Of a stretch of 60,785 nt of DNA, positions 21,842 to 30,817 are shown in pieces (the stretch's first letter is position 1; each line of letters opens with the position of its first letter). Source of the stretch: a virus; the IMG/VR virus record IMGVR_UViG_3300009008_000039, positions 1 through 60,785 of that record. One strand, 5' to 3'. The notes under the pieces were generated by a model. It was not told where the DNA came from. It worked only from the letters and a program-made list of their open reading frames with translations, and did not search any database. The translations under genes and the position numbers were made by a program.

Positions 21842-22185
21842 AATTCTACCTCTCTTTCTATCATATCAAATATGCTTTCTTTCTCTTCTTCATTTAGTGC
21901 AAATTTTTCGATATTTTTATTTGTGTTCTTTCTCAAGTTTGATAACTTGGCTCTCTTCGTGGCGCCTTGCATATTGTGCTTTTCCTTTTGTTTCTCCAGA
22001 AATTCTACAATGGCTGAATCTCCCTCTATGTATCCTGTCAACATCATGCGAAAGAATTGGGATTGCGTTATCCCATCATGCTGGCATCTTATTCTAAGCC
22101 TAGTTTGTCTATCAGCAGTATCGTAAAACATTACTTTTTTTCGTTCCGAGGGGTCTGGCGTAAGATAACTCACTTGTTCCTCCAT
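21838..22185 (-). CDS. Possible ribbon-helix-helix-type regulator (115 aa)
   Basis: The segment ADRQTRLRIRCQHDGITQSQ followed by FFRMMLTGYIEGDSAIVEFL has a basic strand and two helices, compatible with a ribbon-helix-helix fold. A basic linker (ATKRAKLSNLRKNTNKN) and an acidic tail follow. It is translationally coupled to the sigma-like gene, so the pair may act in gene regulation. This fold call is tentative. Confidence 0.6.
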   Translation of the reverse strand: MEEQVSYLTPDPSERKKVMFYDTADRQTRLRIRCQHDGITQSQFFRMMLTGYIEGDSAIVEFLEKQKEKHNMQGATKRAKLSNLRKNTNKNIEKFALNEEEKESIFDMIEREVEL

Positions 22186-23186
22186 AGAATGTGTGTGTTA
22201 CTCTCGCTCTGGCCGGCCGGGGTTTGAATGATAAACTCACACTTGGCTCTAAGTTCTGTTAGGTTCTTAGCGCCAGAATAGGAAAGGCCACTCTTTATTC
22301 CCCCTTCTATATCAGCCAAAATGTCTGCCACTCTGCCCTTATATGGCACTGTGGTCGACACGCCCTCTGGGGTAGATGACTTGCCCCGCCATTTGTTCTG
22401 GGCTTCTGAGGATGCCATGCCACGATAAACCTTGTATCTCTTTCCGTCTGCGCTCTTGAATGTTTGGCCGGGGGTCTCTGCTGTCCCTGCTAGTACGGAG
22501 CCGACCATAACAAAGTCTGCTCCAGCGGCCAGGGCCTTTACCATGTCGCCGGCAGTCTTGATACCACCGTCTGCGATTATCTTTACATCGTGCTCCGTCC
22601 TGGCGCAGTCAAGAATACTTTGGAAGGTTGGAACGCCGTGACCGCTAACCAATCTTGTTGAGCAAATGCTTCCGCCGCCGATGCCAACTCGCACAGAGTC
22701 TGCGCCCCACCTTGCGAGCGCATCAAAGGCATCCAGGGTCGCAACGTTACCGGCCATGACATGGACAGTATCTCCGAAATCATCCTTCAGGCTCTTCAAA
22801 CACCTTTCCATCATAGTGTGATGTCCGTGGGCAACGTCAACACAGACGATCCTTACTCCACTGCGGTCGACCAAGTTTCTAGCCCTTTCGACATAATCTC
22901 CAGTCATTCCAATTGCGGCGGCCTTGATTTCAGTTTCTGCCTTATATATAGCGTCACACTGTTGATCTATCGTGTTGTATCTGTGGAGAATCCCAACGCC
23001 TCCTGCGCGGGCCATGCAGGTCGCCATCTTGTGTCCCGTGACGGTATCCATAGGACTAGAGATAACTGGGAGCTTGAAGGATATTCCCTCCCCCAGTTCG
23101 CTTGAAGTGTCCACCTGTGTTCTGCTTTCTATGTTGCTATGTTTAGGCACCAGCAACACGTCATCAAACGATAATGCATTTTTCAT
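22170..23186 (-). CDS. IMP dehydrogenase / GMP reductase family enzyme
   Basis: This is a TIM-barrel enzyme of 338 residues without CBS domains. The catalytic loop GIGGGSICSTRLV puts the nucleophile at Cys175. The phosphate site is IIADGGIKTAGDMVKALAAG. The C-terminal flap has YRGMASSEAQ, EGVSTTVPYKGRV and GLSYSGAKNLTEL, which resembles GMP reductase at least as much as IMP dehydrogenase. IMPDH makes XMP toward GTP; GMP reductase turns GMP into IMP. I start at MKNALSFDD, which has GAGG-type bases upstream. Confidence 0.9.
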   Translation of the reverse strand: MKNALSFDDVLLVPKHSNIESRTQVDTSSELGEGISFKLPVISSPMDTVTGHKMATCMARAGGVGILHRYNTIDQQCDAIYKAETEIKAAAIGMTGDYVERARNLVDRSGVRIVCVDVAHGHHTMMERCLKSLKDDFGDTVHVMAGNVATLDAFDALARWGADSVRVGIGGGSICSTRLVSGHGVPTFQSILDCARTEHDVKIIADGGIKTAGDMVKALAAGADFVMVGSVLAGTAETPGQTFKSADGKRYKVYRGMASSEAQNKWRGKSSTPEGVSTTVPYKGRVADILADIEGGIKSGLSYSGAKNLTELRAKCEFIIQTPAGQSESNTHILWRNK

Positions 23187-23413
23187 TTCTCTTCCTCTTC
23201 TATATTTGCTATCATTCTCTCGACATACCACTTGGCTTTCTTGAGGTCTGCCAAGGGGTTTTCCTTATACTTGTGTCTGGAAATGTATTTAATTGCGTTT
23301 CCAGTATTGAAGTCCATGTCCCAAGATTCTATAAACTCTATCACCTCGATACCCTTGTTGTAGTGCTCGGGGTGGTTCACTAATTCTTTCTTTGGGCGAA
23401 GATCAGAATCCAT
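23183..23413 (-). CDS. DUF3310 (SaV-like) protein
   Basis: The family signature is clear: NHPEHYNKGIEVIEFIESWD, then FNTGNAIKYISRHKYKENPL, then DLKKAKWYVER. DUF3310 proteins are common in phages; many are linked to nucleotide metabolism as a possible all-alpha NTP pyrophosphatase-like fold, but the role is not established. I start at MDSDLRPKK, inside the end of the dUTPase gene. It overlaps the IMPDH/GMPR start. Confidence 0.85.
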   Translation of the reverse strand: MDSDLRPKKELVNHPEHYNKGIEVIEFIESWDMDFNTGNAIKYISRHKYKENPLADLKKAKWYVERMIANIEEEEK

Positions 23414-23954
23414 TTGGCGTCCAACCTTCACCCACAAGGCGACCAATATTACGATCTCGCATCTGTAAATTAGCCAGACTAGTCTTGTTTTCAGTCTGCG
23501 GGCTGTCTGTGCTACCTAGATTGCCTTCTTCTCTGTTCGATATACAAATACCCTCATTATCGTACAAATTTTCATCATCGCGATGGCGTAGCCTCATTGG
23601 CACAACAGGCACCAAGACCAACTGCGCAATCTTATCACCGAACAGGACCTTCTGCTGTGAGAGGCCGATGTTGTGCAAGTCAATGAAGACCTCGCCACTG
23701 TAGCCGCTATCAATGATGTGTGCTCCGACCACCAAGCTCCTCTTTGCGCCCATTGATGAGCGATTGCAGACCTGCAACATATATCCGTGCGGAATGCCAA
23801 ATTTTAAACCAGTTGGGATAAGCTTGTTTTCTCCGGCGCGCAAAGTAATACTCTCGTCTGAGAGGTGAGCGTACACATCCAAGCCGGCATCAGATGGGTT
23901 AGACCTCGTTGGGGTCTGCACTGTGTCCGCTATCTTGTGATATTCCAATATCAT
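23403..23954 (-). CDS. dut: dUTPase with C-terminal extension
   Basis: The enzyme hydrolyses dUTP to dUMP. Motif 1 DAGLDVYA is at 22-29, motif 2 NRSSMG at 64-69, motif 3 HIIDSGYSGEVFIDLHN at 79-95 and motif 4 GDKIAQLVLVP at 106-116. Motif 5 is GNLGSTD near 144-150 in place of GFGSTG. About 33 extra residues follow, rich in Asn, Arg and Gln, which is unusual for the family. The start lies inside the preceding zinc protein gene. Confidence 0.95.
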   Translation of the reverse strand: MILEYHKIADTVQTPTRSNPSDAGLDVYAHLSDESITLRAGENKLIPTGLKFGIPHGYMLQVCNRSSMGAKRSLVVGAHIIDSGYSGEVFIDLHNIGLSQQKVLFGDKIAQLVLVPVVPMRLRHRDDENLYDNEGICISNREEGNLGSTDSPQTENKTSLANLQMRDRNIGRLVGEGWTPNGF

Positions 23955-24210
23955 CTTGAATCTCCTTAATTAAATTGTGTGCTTTCTGCCAACACTCTGG
24001 GCAGTAAAGTCTAACTACTTGTTCTTGCTCTCTGACAACAACGTTCCAGGTTGTTGCGTGTTCCTTGGATTTTTTATCAAATGGTTCTTGACACGCGGCG
24101 CATTCGTCGTCCAGCATATCAAACATCATCAGCTTTTTGGCCATTTGCTTTTCAGCTTTTTTATATTTCTTTTCCTGGTTTCTGGCCATCTTTCTTTTTA
24201 AACTTCCCAT
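23899..24210 (-). CDS. Small zinc-ribbon protein (103 aa)
   Basis: Two cysteine pairs, CAACQEPF and CPEC, separated by about 30 residues, form a zinc ribbon. The N-terminus is very basic (MGSLKRKMARNQEKKYKKAE) and the C-terminus acidic. It may bind nucleic acid. It is placed between dnaE and dut, overlapping dut by 56 bases. Confidence 0.75.
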   Translation of the reverse strand: MGSLKRKMARNQEKKYKKAEKQMAKKLMMFDMLDDECAACQEPFDKKSKEHATTWNVVVREQEQVVRLYCPECWQKAHNLIKEIQDDIGISQDSGHSADPNEV

Positions 24211-24213
24211 TAT

Positions 24214-27200
24214 TTATCCTAATAATTTAAATGTGTGTCTAATGGATCTAGTACTAAATCCCCAATCTTCGCTATAATCTAGCTTAGCCGCGTATGGCCT
24301 GTTGAGGTGGATGCTGTCTCCGTCTCGTACTCCCCAACACTTAATAGCCGCCTGGGCGCTACCATCGTCGATTACCTTGACAATCCAATAAGGTTTGCCA
24401 TTTTTTGTTATCTTGGGAATTATTTCCCTGGGGATGAACCATGCTACGCCTAGATCGTTGTCCCACGAACCAATTGCTGGAACTGCGTATTTCTCAATCG
24501 ATTCCCTGATCGCCTTTGTCATAACGAGATCGAATGGGAAAATACCAGTCAATGTCGAAACATGCTCAATCTTGTCCTCGATAGTGAAATCATGCTCGTC
24601 GCAATATGTTTTAATGTTCTCTAGTAATTTCTTTTTATTCTTTGGCCTATCCTGGATGCAGGTCATCCAAAAGTGTTTGCAGCCATTAAAACGTTCGTCG
24701 ATCAGTGTATCCAAAGCGCCGGATCGGCAGAGGACGTCAAGAGACTTCTTGTTGAGTTTTGAATAAACAATTTCCTCGCTAAACAACATCTCTTCGACAG
24801 TGTTAAATGGCCTGTTGGCGGTGATCTGTTCAATAGCCTTGTCACCTAAGCCCTTGATGGAGTTGAGCGGCTGAATCAGCGTCTTACCATCGGATGCAAT
24901 CTCCCACTGGGTTGTCGACGTGTTGATGTTGATATTCTCGATGTTAAAGCCATGCTTTTGAGCCAGGCTTATTGCTGCCTCTTTGCGCGCCTCGGGCTCC
25001 TTATCAAGGAACGCTGCCATCCAACACTCAGGATAGTAGTTTAGTAGCCAGGCGCACTGATAAGAGAGTATGCTATAAGAAACAGCGTGAGACTTATTAA
25101 AGCCATAGCCAGAGAAATACTCGAACGTCTGCCAGATTGTTCCTGCCGCAACCTCCTCAACACCCTTCTCCTTGCAGCCCTCGATAAACTTCTTTCTAAT
25201 TTTGTTCTTCTGGTTTTCAACTTCACCGGTACCCTTTTTAGTAAGTAGTTTCCTGAGCTTATTACCTTCTTCTAGAGTGATGTCTTTTCCGAGCCGGTGG
25301 GCAAGGAGGGCGATCTGCTCCTGAAAGATCAAGAACCCAGCAGTCTCCTTTGTGATCTCTTCTATCGTATCATTCAGATACTGAATATTCTTGGAATCAT
25401 TCTTAGCTTTGATGTACGACTTATCAACTCCGGCACTCAAAGGGCCTGGGCGATAAATACTGGTGATAGCAGAAATGTCAATGATATCACGAGGTTTTGC
25501 GCGCATAGCTAGTTTTTGAGCACCTGCGTTTGTAAACTGGAATATTCCAGCAAACTTGCCACGATGAAAGATATTTCTATAAACTTTCTGATCGTGGAGG
25601 TCTAGCGCCTCGGGATGCAAAGTTGAATCGTAATATTCTTTAATCTCTTCAAACGTCGGGTTTTCAATACCGTGGTGGCGCTTCAAAATATGCCCCACAG
25701 CAGATTGAATCATCTCCAGAGTCGAAAGTCCAAGAATATCAAACTTAATAAACCCAAGTGGCTCAAGATGTCGGACGTGCATGCCTTCAGACCAGGGGGT
25801 CTGTACAACACCACCGGAGCTAATCAACGGCATGTGCTTGTCCAAATTGTCGCCAATAACAACTCCGCCGGCGTGTCTAGATGTGCTTCTCACTTGTCCA
25901 ACAAGAGCTTCAACGTGAGTCTTGATGTGCGGATATTTTCGAAGGAATTTATTGAGTGACTCTGAATATTCCATCACCTCTTCGAAGGTAGGAGCATATA
26001 CGCCGGCCTTGATTCCGTGCTTCATCTTGGCTTTGGGCGTCGCCTCTTTAACCATGCGACTAGTCACAGGATTGACTTCCGTAAACGGCACCCCATAGAA
26101 CTTACTAATGTCTTTAATCAGCGATCGCAACTGTAGGGTGTTGTAATTAGAGATTGGTACAACTGTTGTCTCTCCCCATTCTTTTGCCAGGATCTCCTTT
26201 AGGCCGAAAGCGTCAGAAACATCATAATCAATATCTGGGTAATCTGTTGCATCCGAACGAAGGAAGCGACTAAATAGCAAACCATACTTAATTGGGTCAA
26301 CCTGGGTGATGCCAAGAACATAAGACACCAGAGAGCCGGCAGCACTTCCGCGTCCGGGGCCGGCCAACATGTGTTCATTGGCCTTGTCGGAGACAGCCTT
26401 CATAGTGAGGAAATACTTACTGAATCCTCGATTGTTGATGACTTGAAGTTCGTGCTTCAGGCGCTCGACATACTCGTCGTCTTCATGCAGGTTCATTTTT
26501 CTTAACGCTGCAATGCTTTCTTTCACGAGTGTCTGTTCGGCGGTGTGTCCGTCTGGTACAACAAAATCGGGCAAGCGAACCGTATCATCGGGCATAAAGT
26601 CCTCTACTAGTTCATACGCGATCTCGTGGGTCTTTACAATTGTATCGTGAATCATATCGTCATCGTATTCAATTCCGCATTCGGCGGAATACTTTTTGTA
26701 CGACTCCCACATTTGATCACCGTTTTTAGGATACAGTTCATATCCAATCTCTTCTACTCCATCAGGAAGCTCAGATGTCAGCCACTCTGGCTGATTCGAT
26801 TTGCCAAGCCAGCCAAGACGCTTGTAAAGCTCGCGGTCATTCCAAGCTTCAGGAGTTGGATAGTGGCTATCAGCCGTCGAAATCATCTCAATTCCGAACT
26901 CTTCGTGCATCTGAATTACGTATTTGTTAAGCGCGTGTTGTTCTGGAACATTATTCCATTGCAGCTCTCCGTACCATCGATCGCCTATCGCATCGCGCAT
27001 TCTGCGCGTAGTGGTGCGCATCGCATCCAATATCGCCTCTTCGCCTGCTTCTCGGTTGTCCCAAAAGTCACCAGCGTACACACCACCAAGACATGCAGAC
27101 GAAGCTATTACACCTTCGCCATACTTCTTGAGCATTTCGTAATCCAGTCGTGGATAGCGATAGAAGTTGTCTCCCTGGTGGGAGTCAGAAACAATCTTAT

Positions 27201-27645
27201 AAATGTTGTTTAGTCCAGTTTGGTTAAGGGCAACCAATACGATGTGACGTCTGGCGGCGATCTTATTCTTAGATGCGCGCTTCGATGCGTCTTCATCTTC
27301 AGTGGACACCTTATCTGTGTCAGCAATAACCTTCTTGGCGTTCTTTTTGTCTTCTTTAACTCTTTCGTATTCCTCTTTCCATTCTTTAACAGACGGTACA
27401 AAATAGGCCTCGACGCCAAAAATAGGCTTAAATTCTTTGCCTTCTTTTTGCATCTTCCTTGCGTGGAGGATCTGATAAGAAGCGCCATTCATGTTTCCGT
27501 GGTCAGTCAACGCCAGCGCGTTCATGCCATTTTGATAGGCGAAGTCCATGTGGTCTTGTGGGTACCCAAAGCCGTCAAACACCGAGCCGGCTACGCTATG
27601 AGCGTGGAGGCCCACAAACGGTATACTAGATTCTGATCGTTCCAT
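24214..27645 (-). CDS. dnaE: DNA polymerase III alpha subunit (family C, DnaE type)
   Basis: This 1143-residue protein is near the usual bacterial length. The N-terminal PHP domain has His14 and His16 in GLHAHS and LTDHGN near 47-51. The polymerase has GPGRGSAAGS at 429-438, catalytic Asp471 and Asp473 in PDIDYD, and Asp636 in IKFDILGL. A helix-hairpin-helix (NSIKGLGDKAIEQI) and a C-terminal OB-like part (IKCWGVRDGDS) follow. All catalytic acids are present, so it should be active. The phage also has a family A polymerase at 39434..40609. No beta clamp, epsilon or tau gene is visible in the window. Confidence 0.95.
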   Translation of the reverse strand: MERSESSIPFVGLHAHSVAGSVFDGFGYPQDHMDFAYQNGMNALALTDHGNMNGASYQILHARKMQKEGKEFKPIFGVEAYFVPSVKEWKEEYERVKEDKKNAKKVIADTDKVSTEDEDASKRASKNKIAARRHIVLVALNQTGLNNIYKIVSDSHQGDNFYRYPRLDYEMLKKYGEGVIASSACLGGVYAGDFWDNREAGEEAILDAMRTTTRRMRDAIGDRWYGELQWNNVPEQHALNKYVIQMHEEFGIEMISTADSHYPTPEAWNDRELYKRLGWLGKSNQPEWLTSELPDGVEEIGYELYPKNGDQMWESYKKYSAECGIEYDDDMIHDTIVKTHEIAYELVEDFMPDDTVRLPDFVVPDGHTAEQTLVKESIAALRKMNLHEDDEYVERLKHELQVINNRGFSKYFLTMKAVSDKANEHMLAGPGRGSAAGSLVSYVLGITQVDPIKYGLLFSRFLRSDATDYPDIDYDVSDAFGLKEILAKEWGETTVVPISNYNTLQLRSLIKDISKFYGVPFTEVNPVTSRMVKEATPKAKMKHGIKAGVYAPTFEEVMEYSESLNKFLRKYPHIKTHVEALVGQVRSTSRHAGGVVIGDNLDKHMPLISSGGVVQTPWSEGMHVRHLEPLGFIKFDILGLSTLEMIQSAVGHILKRHHGIENPTFEEIKEYYDSTLHPEALDLHDQKVYRNIFHRGKFAGIFQFTNAGAQKLAMRAKPRDIIDISAITSIYRPGPLSAGVDKSYIKAKNDSKNIQYLNDTIEEITKETAGFLIFQEQIALLAHRLGKDITLEEGNKLRKLLTKKGTGEVENQKNKIRKKFIEGCKEKGVEEVAAGTIWQTFEYFSGYGFNKSHAVSYSILSYQCAWLLNYYPECWMAAFLDKEPEARKEAAISLAQKHGFNIENININTSTTQWEIASDGKTLIQPLNSIKGLGDKAIEQITANRPFNTVEEMLFSEEIVYSKLNKKSLDVLCRSGALDTLIDERFNGCKHFWMTCIQDRPKNKKKLLENIKTYCDEHDFTIEDKIEHVSTLTGIFPFDLVMTKAIRESIEKYAVPAIGSWDNDLGVAWFIPREIIPKITKNGKPYWIVKVIDDGSAQAAIKCWGVRDGDSIHLNRPYAAKLDYSEDWGFSTRSIRHTFKLLG

Positions 27646-27691
27646 TATTTCTCCTTATGTATAATACAATTTAGGAACAAATGAACGATAA

Positions 27692-28579
27692 TCAATAGAT
27701 AGTCATGTATCTTTCGCCTCGGTCAGGCAAAATAGTCAAAATAGGGTACTCTGGATCGTTGGCGTCGATCCATCTCTCACTAGCTAATATGTTTGCTCCA
27801 GCAGAAATACCAACTAATAGTCCAGACTCTGAGGCTAGCCTTCTAGATCGCTCTACGGCTTCGCACGTCTGTATTTCTATTACTTCATCGACCTTAGACA
27901 TGTCACACAAAAAGTCTTCGCCATCATTTATGCCCTGAATGCCATGACTCTTTGCGTCTTCGGCCGGTCGCACTAGGATCGTCTTGCATGTCGGCCACTG
28001 TTCTTTAAAGTACCTACTGCAGCCCATTATAGTGCCTCCAGTCCCGGCGCCAGAAACAAAAGCGGACAACTTGTACTTAATCCCGCGCGCGCGGGCATGC
28101 TCAGAGCACAGCAGCCATTGAGCGAACTCGCGCGCAGTTGTCATGTAGTGGCATTCAATGTTGTCTTTGTTTGCAAATTGTCTAGGAGTCCAATAAGTTT
28201 TATTTTTTGAAACCATCTCATCTCGAAGTGTAATAGCGCCGCGGAAGTCACTGTCATTAACTTCAATAATCTCGGCGCCGTAAAGTTTGATCATTTGTTT
28301 TCTTTCTTCACTCATGTTTCTGGGCATTATTATCTTTACTTTATATCCTTTTGCTGCGCCCAACATTGAAAATGCAATGCCGGTGTTGCCGCTAGTAGCT
28401 TCGACGATCGTGGCGCCGGGCTTGATTTCACCTCTCTTCTCAGCCTCTGTAAGCAAAAACAGCGCCAACCGATCTTTGATGCTGCCAGAGGGGTTGTATG
28501 TTTCAACTTTTGCGTATAATCGCTCATTAATTTGAACTACTGGCGTATCGCCAACCAACTCATCTATCGCATTCCTCAT
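27692..28579 (-). CDS. cysK: Cysteine synthase family PLP enzyme
   Basis: The protein belongs to the fold type II PLP family that makes cysteine from O-acetylserine and sulfide. The Schiff-base lysine is Lys35 in NPSGSIKDRLA. The substrate loop is TSGNTG at 62-67, the phosphate loop GAGTGGT, and the PLP ring Ser is in GISAGAN. At 295 residues it is slightly short. I start at the second of two ATGs, six bases after GGAG. It overlaps the nucleotidyltransferase-like gene. It could feed sulfur metabolism, or amino-transfer chemistry on another substrate. Confidence 0.9.
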   Translation of the reverse strand: MRNAIDELVGDTPVVQINERLYAKVETYNPSGSIKDRLALFLLTEAEKRGEIKPGATIVEATSGNTGIAFSMLGAAKGYKVKIIMPRNMSEERKQMIKLYGAEIIEVNDSDFRGAITLRDEMVSKNKTYWTPRQFANKDNIECHYMTTAREFAQWLLCSEHARARGIKYKLSAFVSGAGTGGTIMGCSRYFKEQWPTCKTILVRPAEDAKSHGIQGINDGEDFLCDMSKVDEVIEIQTCEAVERSRRLASESGLLVGISAGANILASERWIDANDPEYPILTILPDRGERYMTIY

Positions 28580-29426
28580 CATCTACTCCAATTTGGTTCC
28601 ATTCTGAATATTTCAGAAGCTTCGGCTTTCTTATTTCTCTGTGGGAAGACAGGAAATCACAATAGTCTGCCCAATTATCGATACAAGCATAGTCTTCAAT
28701 TTCCACTCTTTCATAATTAGAAAAGTCTAAACTAGAAAACACTTGTTTTAAATCATATTCTTTATACGAATATCGCTCCTCCACCGGGAGCCTGGTTCTA
28801 GCACCAGTGTCGTCCACCTGATACAAACCAGAAGACGTTGTTATCGATTCCTCCAAGAGATCTTCAATCTGAGAGGGATCTATCGTGAACGATAGGTATT
28901 TGTTGTCTTTTATGGTCTCCCCATTGTGGCTAAGCAAGAGTGGTTTTTGTGCGGCAACTTTCCTGTGTTCCCTTAAAAAGAATGGTGCATAATATGCATA
29001 TGGCCAAGATATATAAAAAGAATCTGGTTTAACATGCTTACTTAGAGCGCCTAAAATCTTGTTTGCTGTTTTTGCACCAAAGATAGCGGACCATGCAAGG
29101 TTATCTCTCTTGTTGATGTCCTTGATCGACAGAGGGACATAATATACGCGTATTGGTTTCTTGACGTCGTTCTTGTACAATTCGAAATGGCGGTAGTTGT
29201 AAACCGGATCTTGAATCTTTTCTCCCACTTGATGTCTTATAAGGGGCGTGACGTCATCGGCGCACACAATCCATATTGTATCGCATCCGATGTATGCGCA
29301 TTCAGCGACGGCGCGTTCGACTGCAAGATAATTTGGCCCAATAGGCATGAGACTTTCATGCCACGGCATATTAAAATCAGTCCTCAGGCCTGAGACTGGG
29401 ACTATTCCTGCGAGGTGTTTTTTCAA
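28560..29426 (-). CDS. Nucleotidyltransferase-like protein (288 aa)
   Basis: The N-terminus HLAGIVPVSGLRTDFNMPWH, then SLMPIGPNYLAVERAVAECA and IWIVCADDVTPLIRHQVG, follows the order of sugar nucleotidyltransferases (G-x-G-x-R near the N-terminus, then P..L.PI, then a helix). The glycine-rich loop is not canonical, so the call is tentative. The start is TTG, overlapping the 225-residue gene by four bases. Genes 27692 to 30100 look like one coupled group. Confidence 0.55.
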   Translation of the reverse strand: MKKHLAGIVPVSGLRTDFNMPWHESLMPIGPNYLAVERAVAECAYIGCDTIWIVCADDVTPLIRHQVGEKIQDPVYNYRHFELYKNDVKKPIRVYYVPLSIKDINKRDNLAWSAIFGAKTANKILGALSKHVKPDSFYISWPYAYYAPFFLREHRKVAAQKPLLLSHNGETIKDNKYLSFTIDPSQIEDLLEESITTSSGLYQVDDTGARTRLPVEERYSYKEYDLKQVFSSLDFSNYERVEIEDYACIDNWADYCDFLSSHREIRKPKLLKYSEWNQIGVDDEECDR

Positions 29427-30100
29427 CTATCTTCAACTTTATATGTTGGGTACACATCTCTTTTCCAGAATGTCATTTTAACGTTCTCTAAACCACGTGC
29501 TTTAAGTAAATCAGTAGTTTTGAACCTAACCATCGTATCACCACATTCAAAGCTTTTTAACTGCTTATCGGTTAGGCGGGATTCACAAAGTAAATCCATG
29601 AACTTTTGATCGCCGTCCACTCTGCGCGTGGGGAAGAACTTGATCTTATGTACAAGGTCATCATCGGTAACTATTTCGTCAACATCTAAGCCAGTAAGGC
29701 CGCGACAATCAAACCAATCAATGACTCGGTAATAGGCCAGCTTTCTATTGATTTCTACACCTTCGACGTTTTTTGTATCAAACACGTGGACATTCTGATA
29801 TCTGACGGTGTACATTGACCGAGTTGTGTATACTTTTACTATCTTCTCTTCGTCATCTATACGAATGTTTGTCGACGCGTCTGTAAACGGCACCAAGCCG
29901 TTGTTGTATAGGTCATATATCTTCTCTGCCCAGACACCCTCTACACCTTCGTAAGAGTGATGATGGGGTTCTCTGTTTTTGATTAAAACAAAGCCGTTCT
30001 CATGGGCGAATTCAACAGCATTAAGATCTGCACCTATTACGACATTTTCACATTCGTAATCAACAGCCGCATCCGATGCGGACATCACAAGAGCTTTCAA
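29423..30100 (-). CDS. Hypothetical protein (225 aa)
   Basis: The protein begins with either a TTG at 30100 (AGAGAGG upstream) or the ATG five codons later (MSASDAAVDYECENVVIG). The body is strand-rich: ADLNAVEFAHENGFVLIKNR, EPHHHSYEGVEGVWAEKIYD, INRKLAYYRVIDWFDCRGLT. HHHS could bind metal. It lies between the lytic transglycosylase and the nucleotidyltransferase-like gene, and overlaps both. I do not recognise the family. Confidence 0.65.
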   Translation of the reverse strand: MKALVMSASDAAVDYECENVVIGADLNAVEFAHENGFVLIKNREPHHHSYEGVEGVWAEKIYDLYNNGLVPFTDASTNIRIDDEEKIVKVYTTRSMYTVRYQNVHVFDTKNVEGVEINRKLAYYRVIDWFDCRGLTGLDVDEIVTDDDLVHKIKFFPTRRVDGDQKFMDLLCESRLTDKQLKSFECGDTMVRFKTTDLLKARGLENVKMTFWKRDVYPTYKVEDS

Positions 30101-30785
30101 GCGACCTCTCTCTCTTTATGTTTCTTTGCCATTGTCGCAAAAGTTTAAAGTGTTTAGGGCGCTCATTGCAACGGCCGGCCTTCTTCTTGTATCTTATGCC
30201 AGTTACCCATGCGGCGAGCCAGACGCGATCGTCTGTCCTGTACTTACACTGCTTTTTAACGCTCGGAATGCGACTAACTATGTGCTGCATCCACGCGTCA
30301 GCAGCAGCTTCAGGGTCTGTTCTCTTGAGACCGGGGAACTTCTTTTCATAAAATGACCACATCTGCAAAATACCGATAGCGCGTGGAGTTCTCTTGTCTT
30401 TGCTGAATTTTCTGTCACCCTTGGCATTGGGATTGAAACCGGACTCCATGCACGCTGCAGCGAGGAGCATGCCTCTCACGCTCGCAGGGGGGTCAAACTT
30501 CCTCTCAATAGATATGAGAGCGTCGATCAATTCAGGGTCTGGGTTTTTATTGTACTTGCAGTTGTTCAGAGCTTGGAACCTCATGTCCTCATAAGAAGAC
30601 TCTTTTTCGCTCAACGGAATGAACGGTTCCTTGTCTTTAGTCAGACAGACGTTTATAGGCTTCTTGAATGCTACGGCTGTGTCTTGTTTTGCGCCAAGGT
30701 TGATTGGTTTTATATATCTAGCGCCATCTGGTTGGACCATCGGGATGGACATTACAAGAGCCATTAGGGTGATTATTTTGTACAT
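30060..30785 (-). CDS. Lytic transglycosylase (SLT-type), probably endolysin or host-wall enzyme
   Basis: A signal-peptide-like N-terminus (MYKIITLMALVMSIPMVQP) precedes an SLT-like domain. The catalytic Glu114 is in AAACMESGFNPNAKGD, and AIGILQMW follows, with a later AAADAWMQH. Cysteines (NNCKYN, KKQCKY, ESSCDVRIGCGC) suggest a periplasmic, disulfide-bonded enzyme cutting peptidoglycan. It would act in lysis or cell-wall passage. No holin is adjacent. Confidence 0.8.
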   Translation of the reverse strand: MYKIITLMALVMSIPMVQPDGARYIKPINLGAKQDTAVAFKKPINVCLTKDKEPFIPLSEKESSYEDMRFQALNNCKYNKNPDPELIDALISIERKFDPPASVRGMLLAAACMESGFNPNAKGDRKFSKDKRTPRAIGILQMWSFYEKKFPGLKRTDPEAAADAWMQHIVSRIPSVKKQCKYRTDDRVWLAAWVTGIRYKKKAGRCNERPKHFKLLRQWQRNIKRERSLESSCDVRIGCGC

Positions 30786-30817
30786 AATATATTAATTCCT
30801 TTTTTATGTCACCCTAA

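Noticed and set aside
26626-27213. A 195-residue plus-strand frame opposite dnaE
   Set aside because: It is antisense to the conserved PHP-to-polymerase part of DnaE, with no start signal or motif.
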